A DNA stretch of 64,000 nucleotides from positions 1,040,731-1,104,730 of the forward strand of contig NZ_LMSK01000002.1 of assembly GCF_001428385.1 (NCBI RefSeq), read 5' to 3'. This document shows positions 55,348 through 64,000 of this stretch, one piece after another. Both the position numbers and the translations under genes were made by a program. Numbering within the stretch: position 1 is the first letter of the stretch; every line of letters begins with the position of its first letter. This DNA comes from Rhodanobacter sp. Soil772. Its GTDB lineage: Bacteria > Pseudomonadota > Gammaproteobacteria > Xanthomonadales > Rhodanobacteraceae. The notes beneath the pieces were generated by a model. It had not been told where the DNA came from and searched no databases. It saw nothing but the letters and a program-made list of their open reading frames with translations.

Positions 55348-55413
55348 GCCGGAGTTGGCAATGCCGGCGCGAGCCACGGATACTTTGCGCCCCACGCTCC
55401 CCGAGTACCCCCG

Positions 55414-56043
55414 ATGACCACGCGCGACGCCTTGCAGGCCCGACTCGAACAGGGCATTGCCACGCTGGGGCTGCAGCTGCCGGCCGGCGCGGTGCCGCGG
55501 CTGCTCGACTACCAGGCTTTGCTGGAGCGCTGGAATGCGGCGTACAACCTCACCGCCGTGCGCGACCCGGCGGAAATGGTTACCCGCCACCTGCTCGACT
55601 CGCTGGCGATCCTGCCGTACGTGCAAGGAGAAACCCTGGCCGACCTGGGCACCGGTCCCGGCCTGCCCGGCGTCGTGCTGGCGATCGCCGCGCCGGGGCG
55701 GGAGATCCTGCTGGTCGATTCCAACGGCAAGAAGGTGCGCTTCCTGCGCGAAGCGATCCGCGCGCTGAAACTCGACGGCGTGCGCGCCGTGCAGTCGCGG
55801 GTGGAAGACGTCGCGGGCCAGTACGACTGCGTCACCGCGCGCGCGTTCGCCAGCCTCGCCGACATGCTCGGCTGGGGCGGCCACCTGCTGGCGCCGGACG
55901 GGATCTGGCTGGCGATGAAGGGCAAGCGGCCGGACGACGAATTGCCGGGTATTCCGGCCGGGTTCGAAGTGCGCGGCACGCACGAGCTGGTGGTGCCGGG
56001 GCTGCCGGCCGAGCGCCATCTGCTGGTGCTGGGCCGCGTCTGA
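55414..56043 (+). CDS. rsmG: 16S rRNA (guanine-527-N7)-methyltransferase RsmG
   Basis: Methylates G527 of 16S rRNA using S-adenosylmethionine. 209 residues. SAM-binding motif LADLGTGPGLPGVVLAI near residue 80, then LLVDSNGKKVRFLREAI and TARAFASL, all standard. In most relatives rsmG is directly followed by parA-parB; here the GH1 and UgpC genes intervene. Confidence 0.96.
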   Translation: MTTRDALQARLEQGIATLGLQLPAGAVPRLLDYQALLERWNAAYNLTAVRDPAEMVTRHLLDSLAILPYVQGETLADLGTGPGLPGVVLAIAAPGREILLVDSNGKKVRFLREAIRALKLDGVRAVQSRVEDVAGQYDCVTARAFASLADMLGWGGHLLAPDGIWLAMKGKRPDDELPGIPAGFEVRGTHELVVPGLPAERHLLVLGRV

Positions 56044-56049
56044 GCGAGC

Positions 56050-57405
56050 TTATTCGTCCAGCACGCCGCCATTGCTTTCGATCACCTGCGCATACAGGTT
56101 CGCGGTGGCCTTCGGCGTGCGTTGCTGGGTGGCGAAATCGACGTGGTACAGGCCGAAGCGCTTGGAGAAACCCAGCGACCACTCCAGGTTGTCCATCAGC
56201 GACCACGCGTAATAGCCCTTCAGGTTCACCCCGGCCGCGATCGCCTTGTGCAGCGCCTTGAGGTGTTTGCGCAGGTAGTTCGTGCGCAGCGGATCGGCGA
56301 GTTCGCCGTTCTCGGCCACCGGCGGGTCGTAGAACGCCGAGCCATTTTCGGTGATGTACAGCGGGATGTCGCCGTAGCGCTGCTTGAACCAGGTCAGCGT
56401 GTCGGTCAGGCCCTGCTCGAATACTTCCCAGCCGGTCTCGGTGTAGGTCTTGTTCGGCTGGCGCACCGGCGAGGCCTTAAGCGGGTACTGGTTCGGGTCG
56501 TGCTTCACCACGGCGCGGGTGTAGTAGTTGATGCCGACGAAGTCGACCTTTTGCTTCGTCAGCTTGAAATCGTCTTCCGGAAACTCCGGCCAGGCGTCGC
56601 CGAAGATCTCCTTCAGCTCGGGCGGGTAGCTGCCCAGCAGTGCCGGATCGGCGAACTGCTGGTTCATGTAGGCATGCGCGCGGCGGGTGGCGGCGAGGTC
56701 TTCGGCGCTGTCCGAGTGCGGGTATTTCGGCTCGATGTTGAACACCACGCCGATCTCGTGCTGGCCATGCGTGCGATACGCCTGGATGCCGGCGCCGCTG
56801 GCGCGCATCAGGTTGTGCGCGGCGATCGGCGCCTCGTACTTGTTGCGATGGCCCGGTGCCAGCGCGCCGTGCAGGTAGCCGCCGTCGGTGACCACCCACG
56901 GCTCGTTGAGCGTGGACCAGCGCGGCACGCGGTCGTCCAGCGCCTTGAACATCACCTCGGCGTACTCGGCGAACCAGTGCGCGCTGTCGCGGTTGAGCCA
57001 GCCGCCGCGGTCGTCCAGCGCGGCCGGCAGGTCCCAGTGGAACAGCGTGGCGTTCGGCGCGATGCCGTTTTCCAGCAATTCGTCGACCAGCCGCGAATAG
57101 AAATCCAGCCCCTTCGGATTGACCCGGCCGGTGCCTTCGGGCAGCACCCGCGCCCAGTTGATGCTGAAGCGGTAGCCCTTGAGGCCGAGCGCCTTCATCA
57201 GCTGCACGTCGTCCTTGTAGCGACGGTAGTGGTCGCAGGCGACGTCGCCGGTGTCGCCGTTCACCATCATCCCCGGCGTATGCGCGAAACGCTGCCAGAT
57301 ACTGGGGCCGGCGCCGTCGGCCAGCGGCGAGCCCTCGATCTGGTAGGCCGAGGTGGCGGCACCCCAGTGGAAACCGTCGGGAAAGCGGAAGCGGGGGTGC
57401 GTCAT
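56050..57405 (-). CDS. GH1 beta-glucosidase
   Basis: A 451-residue cytosolic glycoside hydrolase that releases glucose from beta-glucosides. It starts MTHPRFRFPDGFHWGAATSA; the acid/base Glu is in STLNEPWVV (about residue 165) and the nucleophile Glu in LYITENGSAF (about residue 355). No signal peptide, so it acts on imported sugars. It is divergent from the UgpC-type ATPase with LacI-type operators between, and should complete breakdown of oligosaccharides made by the exported glucanase. Confidence 0.95.
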   Translation of the reverse strand: MTHPRFRFPDGFHWGAATSAYQIEGSPLADGAGPSIWQRFAHTPGMMVNGDTGDVACDHYRRYKDDVQLMKALGLKGYRFSINWARVLPEGTGRVNPKGLDFYSRLVDELLENGIAPNATLFHWDLPAALDDRGGWLNRDSAHWFAEYAEVMFKALDDRVPRWSTLNEPWVVTDGGYLHGALAPGHRNKYEAPIAAHNLMRASGAGIQAYRTHGQHEIGVVFNIEPKYPHSDSAEDLAATRRAHAYMNQQFADPALLGSYPPELKEIFGDAWPEFPEDDFKLTKQKVDFVGINYYTRAVVKHDPNQYPLKASPVRQPNKTYTETGWEVFEQGLTDTLTWFKQRYGDIPLYITENGSAFYDPPVAENGELADPLRTNYLRKHLKALHKAIAAGVNLKGYYAWSLMDNLEWSLGFSKRFGLYHVDFATQQRTPKATANLYAQVIESNGGVLDE

Positions 57406-57418
57406 GAGAGGTCCTGCG

Positions 57419-57433
57419 ATCAAAGCGCTTGAT
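57419..57433. promoter_or_regulatory. Second dyad in the GH1-ugpC promoter region
   Basis: ATCAAAGCGCTTGAT has a perfect AAGCGCTT centre with near-symmetric arms. It touches the LacI-type site at 57433 and lies 14 bp before the GH1 start. It may be a second operator or another regulator's site. Confidence 0.4.
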
Positions 57434-57446
57434 GTAAACGATTACA
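57433..57446. promoter_or_regulatory. LacI-type operator between GH1 and ugpC
   Basis: TGTAAACGATTACA has perfect TGTAA/TTACA arms around NCGN, the LacI-family pattern. It lies 28 bp before GH1 and 94 bp before the ATPase gene, so one repressor could control both. Confidence 0.7.
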
Positions 57447-57539
57447 TGGGCAGAATAGCCGAATGTTTCGCCGATGTGCAGGCAAGCGCATGCTGCGGCG
57501 GAGACGGGCCGTCGTGGCCAACCCCCACCGGAGATACCC

Positions 57540-58631
<1,092 letters not shown>

Positions 58632-58697
58632 GCGCAGGCAGCACTCGGCTGGGCGAGGCATTACACTAGCCCTCCCGCGTACGGTAGCTATCCATCC

Positions 58698-59573
58698 ATG
58701 GCCCGCATCATCGCTGTCGCCAACCAGAAAGGCGGCGTCGGCAAGACCACCACTGCCGTCAATCTCGCCGCTGCGCTCGCCGCCGCGAAGCGCAAGGTAT
58801 TGCTGGTCGACCTGGACCCGCAGGGCAACGCCACGATGGCCTCGGGCATCAACAAGCGCGACATCAAGGCGAGCGGCTGCGAAGTGCTGCTGGAGGAAGT
58901 GGAGATCGCCGCGGCGATCGTGCCCACCGACGCGCACTACGACCTGCTGCCGGGCAACGGCGACCTCACCGCGGCCGAGCTGAAACTGATGGACGCGCTG
59001 GCCCGCGAGCACCGGCTGAAGGAAGTGCTGGCGAAGATCGCGCCGAACTACCACACCATCCTGATCGACTGCCCGCCGTCGCTGAACCTGCTCACGCTGA
59101 ACGCACTGACCGCCGCCGATGGCGTGCTGATTCCGGTGCAGTGCGAATACTTCGCGCTGGAAGGCCTGTCCAGCCTGCTCGACACGGTCAAGGCGGTGCG
59201 CCACCGGTTGAACCCCACGCTGGAGATCGAGGGCCTGCTGCGCACTATGTACGACGTGCGCAACAACCTCGGCAACGAAGTCTCCGCCCAGCTCACCCAG
59301 CATTTCGGCGACAAGGTGCTGCGCTCGATCATCCCGCGCAACGTGCGCCTGGCCGAGGCGCCCAGCCACGGCCAGCCGATCCATCTGTACGATCGCAGCT
59401 CGCGCGGCGCGATCGCCTACATCGGCCTGGCCGGCGAGGTGATCCGGCGCGAGCGCGGGCTGCCGCGCAGCGGGCCGGTCGATCTTCCGGTCGAAGACAT
59501 CGAACCACCCGCGCCTGCGCACGGCGACAGCGGTCCGACGCTCAAGGCGCCGGCCGCCAACCATCAGGAATAA
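58698..59573 (+). CDS. parA: Chromosome partitioning ATPase ParA
   Basis: Deviant Walker ATPase that moves ParB-parS complexes apart after replication. 291 residues from MARIIAVANQKGGVGKTTTA (deviant Walker A KGGVGKTT), with VLLVDLDPQGNATMASGI, HTILIDCPPSLNLLTLNAL and RNVRLAEAPSHGQPI. The C-terminal ~30 residues are Pro/Ala-rich. parB follows after 3 nt. The gene is near the origin-proximal parS sites in recF. Confidence 0.96.
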   Translation: MARIIAVANQKGGVGKTTTAVNLAAALAAAKRKVLLVDLDPQGNATMASGINKRDIKASGCEVLLEEVEIAAAIVPTDAHYDLLPGNGDLTAAELKLMDALAREHRLKEVLAKIAPNYHTILIDCPPSLNLLTLNALTAADGVLIPVQCEYFALEGLSSLLDTVKAVRHRLNPTLEIEGLLRTMYDVRNNLGNEVSAQLTQHFGDKVLRSIIPRNVRLAEAPSHGQPIHLYDRSSRGAIAYIGLAGEVIRRERGLPRSGPVDLPVEDIEPPAPAHGDSGPTLKAPAANHQE

Positions 59574-59576
59574 GGC

Positions 59577-60446
59577 ATGGCTGCTGCAAAAAAACGTGGA
59601 TTGGGACGCGGGCTGGACGCCCTGCTCGGCGGCGCCGGCGATGCCGCACCGTCGGTGCTGACCCAGGAAGGCGAACTGCGCGTGCTGCCGATCCAGCAGA
59701 TCCAGCCCGGCAAGTACCAGCCGCGGCGGCACTGGAACGACGAGGCGCTGGACGAACTGGCCGCGTCGATCAAGGCGCAGGGCCTGATCCAGCCGGTGGT
59801 GGTGCGCGAGATCGGCAGGAACAGCTACGAGCTGATCGCCGGCGAGCGCCGCTGGCGGGCGGCGCAGCGCGCCCAGTTGAGCGAACTGCCGGCACTGGTG
59901 AAGGCGGTGCCGGAGGCGGCGGTGCCGGCGATGGCGCTGATCGAGAACATCCAGCGCCAGGACCTCACCCCGCTGGAAGAAGCCGACGCGCTGAAGCGGC
60001 TGATCGACGACTTCGACCTCACCCACCAGCAAGCCGCCGACGCAGTCGGCCGCTCGCGCGCCTCGGTGTCGAACATGCTGCGGCTCACCGAGATGCCGGA
60101 GTCGATCAAGCGCCTGCTCGACGACGGCAAGCTGGAGATGGGCCACGCCCGCTGCCTGCTGACCCTGGACGAATCCATCGCCGTACCGCTGGCGCGCCAG
60201 GCCTCGACCCTGGGCTGGTCGGTGCGCGAGCTGGAAGAAGCCGCGCGCCGCGCGCAGACCGCGCCGAAAGGCAAGGCCAAGCACGCGTCCACGCGCGACC
60301 CGAACATCGCCGCGCTGGAACGCGAACTGGCCGAGCGTCTGGCCACTCGGGTCGAACTGGCCCAGGGCCGCGGCGGCCACGGCAAGCTGGTGATCCACTA
60401 CCACAGCAACGACGAGCTGGAAGGCATTCTCGGCAAGATCCGCTGA
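59577..60446 (+). CDS. parB: Chromosome partitioning protein ParB
   Basis: CTP-dependent DNA clamp that loads at parS and spreads. 289 residues. N-terminal ParA-contact segment AKKRGLGRGLDALLGG, nuclease-like CTP-binding region with GERRWRAAQRAQL and ENIQRQDLTPLEEADALKRL, helix-turn-helix LTHQQAADAVGRSRASVSNM and a C-terminal dimer domain. Cotranscribed with parA. Its expected target matches the two parS palindromes in recF. Confidence 0.96.
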   Translation: MAAAKKRGLGRGLDALLGGAGDAAPSVLTQEGELRVLPIQQIQPGKYQPRRHWNDEALDELAASIKAQGLIQPVVVREIGRNSYELIAGERRWRAAQRAQLSELPALVKAVPEAAVPAMALIENIQRQDLTPLEEADALKRLIDDFDLTHQQAADAVGRSRASVSNMLRLTEMPESIKRLLDDGKLEMGHARCLLTLDESIAVPLARQASTLGWSVRELEEAARRAQTAPKGKAKHASTRDPNIAALERELAERLATRVELAQGRGGHGKLVIHYHSNDELEGILGKIR

Positions 60447-60448
60447 AG

Positions 60449-60572
60449 CCCTGCTTTGCCCCCTCCCTCGCAAAGCAGGGGAGGGCTGGGGTGGGGTCGC
60501 TCTTGATCGTGTCTTTCAAGTCAAAGGCAAACCCCCTCGCCTGAAGGAAGTCCCTTTGGGACACCTCGAATA
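60449..60572. repeat. Dispersed composite GC-rich repeat, copy 3
   Basis: Contains CCCCTCCCTCGCAAAGCAGG, GGAGGGCTGGGGTGGGGTCG, then CTCTTGATC and, further on, CCCCCTCGCCTGAAGGAAGTCC. Both modules of copy 2 (13777-13904) are recognisable. It follows the parB stop directly and may end its transcript. Confidence 0.75.
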
Positions 60573-60587
60573 ACCCTGCTTCAAGCT

Positions 60588-60665
60588 CGTCATCCCAGCG
60601 AAAGCTGGGATCCAGCGACTCCAAGCCCTTGAAACGCAACGGCACTGGATTCCAGCTTTCGCTGT
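60588..60665. repeat. REP-like palindromes (TCCCAGCGAAAGCTGGGA type)
   Basis: TCCCAGC-GAAA-GCTGGGA (60593-60610) is followed by CTGGATTCCAGCTTTCGCTG near 60645-60664, an inverted partial copy. This is the widespread proteobacterial CCAGCGAAAGCTGG intergenic element. Confidence 0.8.
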
Positions 60666-60772
60666 CGAGATTCCCCTTGGGATGCGCAGGGGAGGAGCCG
60701 TCTGCGCTTTGGCATTAAACTGCCCCGTTGCTGCGTCAGGCGCAGCGCCCGTTCCGCTGAAAGGCCTGCCCC

Positions 60773-61489
60773 ATGCCGCAACTCTCCGTCGTCGTCCCCG
60801 TCTTCAACGAACGCGACAACATTCCGCCGCTGCTGGCCGAGATCGCCGCCGCGCTGCGCGGCCGGGTCGACTACGAAGTGATCTACGTCGACGACGATTC
60901 CAGCGACGACAGCCGCGCCGTGCTCGCCGCGCAGAAGGCGCTGCACCCGGAGCTGCGCGTGCTGCACCACGTCACCCGCAGCGGCCAGAGCACGGCGGTG
61001 TGGAACGGCGTGCGTGCGGCTGTGTCGCCGTGGATCGCCACGCTCGACGGCGACGGCCAGAACGACCCGGCCGACATCCCGAAGCTGCTCGCCGCGCGCG
61101 ACGCGGCATCGGCCGACACGCGGCTGCTCGCCGGCTGGCGCACCACCCGCCGCGACAGCTTCAACAAACGCATCTCCTCGAAGGTCGCCAACGCGGTGCG
61201 CTCGCGCATGCTGAAGGACGCCACCCCGGACACCGGCTGCGGCCTGAAGCTGTTCGAGCGCGAGGTATTCCTGCGCCTGCCCTACTTCGACCACATGCAC
61301 CGCTACCTGCCGGCGCTGGTCAAACGCGCCGGTTTCGCCAGCCAGAGCGTGCCGGTCGGCCATCGCCCGCGCACCGCCGGCGTGTCCAAGTACGGCATGC
61401 TTGATCGGCTGTGGGTCGGTCTGGCCGACCTGCGTGGCGTGGCGTGGCTGATGCGTCGCGGCAAGGTGACAGCGGTCGAGGAACTCTGA
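60773..61489 (+). CDS. Family 2 glycosyltransferase (DPM1/GtrB-like)
   Basis: A 238-residue glycosyltransferase. N-terminal LSVVVPVFNERDNIPPLLAE, the DDDSSDDS nucleotide-sugar region (about residues 43-50) and LDGDGQNDP (DxD-like metal site) are typical of dolichol- or polyprenyl-phosphate sugar transferases. No C-terminal membrane segments are seen, so it may associate with the membrane through other proteins. Acceptor and sugar unknown. Confidence 0.9.
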   Translation: MPQLSVVVPVFNERDNIPPLLAEIAAALRGRVDYEVIYVDDDSSDDSRAVLAAQKALHPELRVLHHVTRSGQSTAVWNGVRAAVSPWIATLDGDGQNDPADIPKLLAARDAASADTRLLAGWRTTRRDSFNKRISSKVANAVRSRMLKDATPDTGCGLKLFEREVFLRLPYFDHMHRYLPALVKRAGFASQSVPVGHRPRTAGVSKYGMLDRLWVGLADLRGVAWLMRRGKVTAVEEL

Positions 61490-61553
61490 TCCAGATCACG
61501 TCGGGCTGATCCGGTCGTCGTATGCTGGGGATCTTCCTTTCGGGAGACCGCCC

Positions 61554-61922
61554 ATGAGCATCACCGTCAAACGTGTCTACGAACCGGCCGCGAAAGCCGA
61601 CGGCTATCGCGTGCTGATCGACCGGTTGTGGCCGCGCGGGCTGAAGAAAGAGGCGGTGCTGCTGGACCTGTGGGCGAAGGAGCTGGCGCCGTCGACCGCC
61701 TTGCGCCAGTGGTTCGGGCACGATCCGGCACTGTGGGACGGTTTCCGCCACCGTTACGCCAGCGAGCTGGATGCGCTGGCCGAGCACTGGCAGCCGCTGG
61801 CCGAACGGGCCGCGCGGCACCACGTCACCCTGCTCTACGGCGCACGCGACGAAGAGCACAACAACGCGGTGGCGATGAAGGCGTATCTGGAAAACTGGCT
61901 GCACACGCACGGCCCGCGTTGA
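61554..61922 (+). CDS. DUF488 family protein
   Basis: A 122-residue cytosolic protein of the DUF488 (YeaO-like) family. The signature is VLIDRLWPRGLKKEAVLLDL near residues 20-39, with WAKELAPSTALRQWFGHDPA and TLLYGARDEEHNNAVAMKAY. A GGGAG-type ribosome site (TTTCGGGAGACC) precedes the ATG. Biochemical function is not known. Confidence 0.9.
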   Translation: MSITVKRVYEPAAKADGYRVLIDRLWPRGLKKEAVLLDLWAKELAPSTALRQWFGHDPALWDGFRHRYASELDALAEHWQPLAERAARHHVTLLYGARDEEHNNAVAMKAYLENWLHTHGPR

Positions 61923-61938
61923 GGCTGAGGCGCGCGAC

Positions 61939-62880
61939 TCAGGCCTCGCGCTGCGGCGTACCGGCGCGCGGCCAGTTCGCCAGCGCCACGCGCGCCTGCA
62001 CGCGGCCCAGCTCGATCAGTTCGCGCGCGCGGTAGAACTCGTAGGCGAGGGCCATGTTGTGCGGCAGCTGGATCAGCAGATCCGGCGCGTACGCGGCCAG
62101 GCGCAGGCGCGACAGGTTCGCCTGCATCAGGTCCATCGACTGCGCCAGCAGTTCGAACGTGCCCGGCTCGCGCGGGCGGATTTCACCACGCGGGATCATC
62201 CGGCCGATGAACTCGCCGATGCGGTGGCGATAGCCGTTTTCCACGGTCGTCGGCTGGATCGGCGGTTCCGGCGGCGTGACCGTCACCGCCGGGCCGTCCA
62301 CGCTGACCGCGATCAGGTAGTCCGCGGTTTCGCGGATCAGCGGCGTCACCGGCACCGGATTGAGCAGGGCGCCGTCGACCAGCCGGCGGCCGTCGATGAG
62401 GTGCGGGCGGAACACCGTGGGGATCGCGATCGACGCGCGGATCGCATCGAACAGGCCGCCGCGGCTCAGCCACACCTCGCGGCCGCGCTCGATGTCGGTG
62501 GCCACCGCGGTGAAGGTCAGCGGCAGCTCCTCGATCTGCACGTCGCCGATCAGCCCGCGCATGGTCTCGATGATCTTTTCGCCCTTGATCAGGCCGCCGC
62601 CGGTGAACGTCCAGTCGACCAGCTTGAGCACGTCGAGCTTGGCCAGCGCGCAGACCCAGTCGCGATACACGTCGAGCTTGCCCGCCGCATGGATGCCGCC
62701 GATCAGCGCACCCATCGAGGCGCCCGCGATCGCCACGATCTGGAAACCCTGCGCCTCGATTTCCTCGATCACGCCGATGTGCGCCAGCCCCTTCGCGCCG
62801 CCGGCACCGAGTGCCAGCGCCACGGTCGGCTTGCGCGGCACGGGTGCCGGGGCGGCAGTGGCGACATCGGCGGCGCCCAT
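61939..62880 (-). CDS. Patatin-like phospholipase (RssA type)
   Basis: A 313-residue lipid acyl hydrolase family member. Oxyanion loop GAGGAKGLAHIGVIEE, nucleophile elbow GASMGALIGG (Ser in GxSxG) and the catalytic Asp in VDGALLNPVPV. No signal peptide, so it is cytosolic, like RssA-type patatins. It starts 3 nt after the WYL regulator stop and forms an operon with it. Substrate unknown. Confidence 0.93.
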   Translation of the reverse strand: MGAADVATAAPAPVPRKPTVALALGAGGAKGLAHIGVIEEIEAQGFQIVAIAGASMGALIGGIHAAGKLDVYRDWVCALAKLDVLKLVDWTFTGGGLIKGEKIIETMRGLIGDVQIEELPLTFTAVATDIERGREVWLSRGGLFDAIRASIAIPTVFRPHLIDGRRLVDGALLNPVPVTPLIRETADYLIAVSVDGPAVTVTPPEPPIQPTTVENGYRHRIGEFIGRMIPRGEIRPREPGTFELLAQSMDLMQANLSRLRLAAYAPDLLIQLPHNMALAYEFYRARELIELGRVQARVALANWPRAGTPQREA

Positions 62881-62883
62881 CGC

Positions 62884-63867
62884 TCAGCCTTGCGGCGGCT
62901 GGTAGCCGCCGAGGGCCAGCTGCAGCAGGATCTTCATTTCCTCGCGCAGCGACAGCGGCGCCACGATCTCCGCGTCCGGGCCGTACTTCAGCACGTCCAT
63001 CAGCAGTTCCTTCGAGTTGGAGTAGGGCAGCTTCAGCTCGTAGCGGCCGTCCGGCAGCCACTCGCCCTTCTGCTGCGAATGCCAGTGCTCGTCGGCGACC
63101 CAGCGAGCGGCGTGCTGCGAAAAACGGATCGTCGCCCACGCCTTCGGCTTGCCGGCGAAGATGCCGTAGCTGGAGGCGAGCAGCTCGTTGAGGTCGGCAT
63201 CGGCCACGTCGGTGGCGGCTGTGTCCAGCGCCTGCGCGTCGGCGATGCGGTCGACCGCGAAGCTGCGCAGCGCGTGGCGGTCGTGGTCCCACACGTCGAG
63301 GTACCAGTTGTCGCGGTAGTGGGTCAGCCGCTGCGGCGACACCGTGCGGCGGCTGTCCGCGTTGGTGGTGCGTGCGCGATAGCGGAAGCGCAGCTGTTTG
63401 CGCTCCAGCACCGCGCCGGCGACGATGCGAAACACCTGCTGGTCGAGCTTGCGTTCGCCCCAGGCGACCACGCGGATGCGCTCGATCGGCAGCGCCTTGC
63501 CGCTGTCCTGATGCGACAGCAGGCCCTCGATGCGCGCCTTGAACGGCGCCAGCGCGCCGGCCAGCACGCCGGGGCCGGAGCGGCTGATCAGCTCGTTCAG
63601 CGCCAGCAGCGCGGCCAGTTCGTCGGACGTCAGCCACAGCCCGGGCAGCTCGAACTTCGCGCCCTCGCCCACTTCATAGCGGAACGCGGCCTGGTCGGTG
63701 CCGGCGCTTTCGATCGGCGCGCCCAGCGCATCGCGCAGGAAGGCCACATCGCGGTACAGCGTGGCGCGCGAGCACTCCAGCTCGCCGAGCAGGCGCGACA
63801 GCGGAATCGGGTAGTGCGCCGACTTCAGCAGTCGGTGCAGGGTCAGTATGCGTTCGTAGCGATCCAT
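62884..63867 (-). CDS. YafY-type transcriptional regulator (HTH_11 and WYL domains)
   Basis: A 327-residue regulator. The N-terminal helix-turn-helix is MDRYERILTLHRLLKSAHYP ... LLGELECSRATLYRDVAFLR. The central WYL domain has RFRYRARTTNADSRRTVSPQ and LTHYRDNWYLDVWDHDRHAL, followed by a C-terminal WCX-like part. Start 63867 is chosen as the standard MDRYERI start. It may control itself and the adjacent patatin gene; the signal is unknown. Confidence 0.92.
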   Translation of the reverse strand: MDRYERILTLHRLLKSAHYPIPLSRLLGELECSRATLYRDVAFLRDALGAPIESAGTDQAAFRYEVGEGAKFELPGLWLTSDELAALLALNELISRSGPGVLAGALAPFKARIEGLLSHQDSGKALPIERIRVVAWGERKLDQQVFRIVAGAVLERKQLRFRYRARTTNADSRRTVSPQRLTHYRDNWYLDVWDHDRHALRSFAVDRIADAQALDTAATDVADADLNELLASSYGIFAGKPKAWATIRFSQHAARWVADEHWHSQQKGEWLPDGRYELKLPYSNSKELLMDVLKYGPDAEIVAPLSLREEMKILLQLALGGYQPPQG

Positions 63868-63973
63868 GGGGTCGTCGGCATATCGTGGGGAAGAGGCGTT
63901 GTGTAGCATGGCGGCGGCCTGTGGCGGCCGCAAGTCGCCGCGTGCATCGCCACCGACTCCCATTGGACGTCCC

Positions 63974-64000
63974 ATGCCGCCCATCCGCGAACTGTCGCCC
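63974..64000 (+). CDS. Possible 5' end of a divergent gene (cut by window)
   Basis: Nine codons from an ATG (MPPIRELSP) run off the window end. The gap to the WYL gene would fit a divergent promoter. Far too short to identify. Confidence 0.25.

Noticed and set aside
62059-63906. A 615-codon plus-strand frame opposite the patatin and WYL genes
   Set aside because: Low-complexity Arg/Gln/His-rich translation, antisense to two clear genes.

Overview
The window is a GC-rich gammaproteobacterial chromosome segment around the replication origin. Gene content and order point to Xanthomonadales, most likely Rhodanobacteraceae (Rhodanobacter/Dyella/Frateuria type). Supporting points are the dnaA-dnaN-recF-gyrB block facing rpmH-rnpA-yidC-mnmE, an HslV with a short propeptide, and two large TonB-dependent receptors of the kind these bacteria use for nutrient uptake. 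The genus is inference. No tRNA, rRNA, CRISPR array or transposase was recognised.

Layout. 1-10005: replication core. On the minus strand lie gyrB (cut by the window edge), recF, dnaN and dnaA; on the plus strand rpmH, rnpA, yidC and mnmE. The dnaN-dnaA gap is AT-rich, carries DnaA boxes and is the best oriC candidate. Two perfect 16-bp parS palindromes lie inside recF and match the parA-parB pair at 58.7-60.4 kb. 10006-21136: housekeeping genes: ribokinase, an unknown protein, hslVU, the conserved lptM-dapF-DUF484-xerC cluster, a membrane protein, a GNAT/ATP-grasp ligase pair and aroE.

21.2-37.0 kb: an accessory catabolic island. It starts right after aroE, where only a 30-codon stub resembling a YkgJ-type cysteine-cluster protein remains. 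The plus strand carries a TonB receptor, an M20-like exported protein, an S46-like exported protein, an acyl-CoA ligase and an AraC regulator. The minus strand carries quinone oxidoreductase, TauD-type dioxygenase, BKACE (DUF849), alpha/beta hydrolase and MFS transporter in operon-like order. Both peptidase-family proteins have lost key catalytic or metal-binding residues, which makes this the most unusual part of the window. I read it as uptake and breakdown of an unidentified acid, amide or ester compound, with the two former peptidases given a new role; the substrate is unknown.

37.3-44 kb: a membrane protein, a small tyrosine phosphatase, a gamma-carbonic-anhydrase-like protein, oligopeptidase A, cold-shock protein, exonuclease III, a YecA-like protein and pirin. 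44-58.6 kb: a carbohydrate-use locus with a CarboxypepD_reg/Oar-like TonB receptor, a tryptophan-halogenase-like flavoprotein, a glucoamylase/GH144-type glucanase, an ABC sugar importer lacking its ATPase, a LacI regulator and, 10 kb away, a divergent GH1 beta-glucosidase / UgpC-type ATPase pair. The GH1/ATPase intergenic region has a near-perfect LacI-type operator that resembles one in front of the lacI gene, which suggests one regulon. The pair sits between rsmG and parA, which are usually neighbours. 58.7-64 kb: parA, parB, a glycosyltransferase, DUF488, a patatin-like protein and a WYL-type regulator. Dispersed GC-rich palindromic repeats occur in several intergenic gaps.
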